Source of the DNA: Nymphaea colorata
Taxonomy: Eukaryota > Streptophyta > Magnoliopsida > Nymphaeales > Nymphaeaceae
Length of the DNA stretch: 64,000 nucleotides
Direction of reading: 5' to 3'
Assembly (NCBI RefSeq): GCF_008831285.2
Contig: NC_045138.2
Span: forward strand, 2,458,143 to 2,522,142
This document shows, piece by piece, positions 62,919 to 64,000 of the stretch. The position numbers and the translations under genes were made by a program. The stretch's first letter is position 1, and every line of letters begins with the position of its first letter. The notes beneath the pieces are model-generated. The model was not told the DNA's origin and ran no database searches. It worked only from the letters and a program-made list of their open reading frames with translations.

Positions 62919-63588
62919 AGAAAAAAAAGTGTGTGCAGAGTGGATGGAGATGCAGAGGTGAGTCATGCTTAAGGTCGATGGGCTCATAAATAGAATGGCT
63001 GGAAACAGATGGGGAGGGCGGTGAAAGAAGGCATGGTTGGATCACCTTTTATCTTTTTTCAAAGAAAGTTTTCAACTTCATATATGTGTGTGTGGACTGA
63101 TGGCGTCCTTCATGTGCGTGTATGTGTGTGTGTGTACCAGTCCTTCATGTGTGTATGTAGAAAAAATGAAATCAGCCGGCTATTTCTATGGCCAATTTTT
63201 TTTTTTTCACGAGTTATATGTATATATTGGAAAAAGCCAGATACCTAGGTCAGGAATAGAAACCAGACCTTTTAATTTTTTATTAAAAAATTATTTTAAA
63301 GAACATATAAACATCCTCATATGTTTATAAAACCTATTTTGATATTAAACATACTTTAAATCAAGTTGTTTTTATGAAAAATGTTGATTTTTTATTATCA
63401 AAATGTTGATGCTATGAGAGCCATTCATTTTTGTTTATTATAAAAACACTACTAAAACCCAAAAAATCATCAACTTAATAGACATTTTGCATTAAGTTAT
63501 CCTTAAGATTTGGTAAGGTTACAATTCAAAAAAAAAAAACACTTTAAATATTATGGTTTTTGTTCTTGACCTATTGGTCTGGTTACTA

Positions 63589-63592
<4 letters not shown>

Positions 63593-63636
<44 letters not shown>
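63593..63636. repeat. (TA)n microsatellite
   Basis: About 22 uninterrupted TA dinucleotides. Confidence 0.9.
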
Positions 63637-63638
<2 letters not shown>

Positions 63639-64000
63639 AATTTGCCACGAATTCGATTTGAATCAGGCCGATCAAAACCGATTTTCATTACAGATATTTT
63701 GGTATCAGATCTGGATACAGATAAAGCTTTGAATGTCACGAAAGGCACCTGCCCACTTTGAGACAGGTGTGCCTCTACCAGTATTCACAGATCATGAGCA
63801 TGTATGAGGATGTTTAAAATGAATGGACCAAAAAAGTTCATTCCCCATTCAACTTTGGCACATGAAAGATAAACTTTTTACCACATGAAAACAATAAATG
63901 GGATATTTAATGAGCTAAAAGATAGTTTCCTTGACATTCGAGGAAAGGAATGTCTCATAAAATCCTGCTTTATTGACAATTAATCCTTGTTCTAATCAGG

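Larger units (their letters stand above)
62849..64000. other. 5' flank of GDSL gene B, no further gene seen
   Basis: The promoter of gene B should lie here on the - strand. Beyond it are GT-rich stretches (63080-63160), AT-rich DNA and (TA)n at about 63593-63636. Open frames at 63009-63330 are low-complexity. Confidence 0.5.

Overview
This is nuclear DNA of a flowering plant. Five- and seven-exon genes with GT/AG introns, plant-specific families (12-oxophytodienoate-reductase-like flavoenzymes, an AGL12-type MADS-box gene, plant GDSL lipases), a Ty1/copia element primed by initiator tRNA-Met, many short hAT-like elements and long (TA)n/(CT)n runs all point that way. The species cannot be fixed from the sequence; an early-diverging angiosperm or magnoliid is a weak guess.

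Layout. (1) 1-25.5 kb: a tandem array of four OPR genes, all on the + strand, each with the same five-exon structure (predicted 367, 363, 367 and 371 aa). Two 5' types alternate: copies 1 and 3 have a 27-codon first exon (type A), copies 2 and 4 a 23-codon first exon (type B). ATG-to-ATG distance is about 14.5 kb for both 1-to-3 and 2-to-4, which suggests duplication of an A-B pair. Copy 2 is a chimera: type-B promoter, exon 1 and early intron 1 joined inside intron 1 to a type-A body. Copy 3 has Asn where the family has the second active-site His. (2) 25.5-36.5 kb: no convincing gene; repeats, small inverted-repeat elements and AT-rich DNA. (3) 36.6-42.3 kb: a complete AGL12/XAL1-type MIKC MADS-box gene (7 exons, 200 aa) whose introns carry a perfect 26-bp palindrome and several short transposons, one with a clean 8-bp target duplication. 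(4) 44.2-49.1 kb: a very young copia retrotransposon (369-bp LTRs differing at one base, 5-bp target duplication) with one frameshift in reverse transcriptase. (5) 49.1-54.9 kb: repeats and AT-rich DNA, no gene recognised. (6) 55.0-62.85 kb: two GDSL esterase/lipase paralogues arranged tail to tail; the + strand copy is intact (383 aa), the - strand copy has an apparent one-base insertion in exon 2. Both carry a run of 15-16 sense-strand G in the homologous intron 3.

How the genes relate. No operon-like or clustered pathway is visible. The OPR array is local expansion of a reductase of reactive carbonyls or oxylipins; the copies lack a C-terminal peroxisomal signal, so they look like cytosolic OPR1/2-type enzymes, not the jasmonate OPR3. 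The GDSL pair is a second local duplication. The MADS gene sits alone between the two. I found no evidence of a novel multi-gene system. The most informative features are the chimeric OPR gene, the active-site change in OPR copy 3, the poly-G splice acceptor and the broken GDSL copy.
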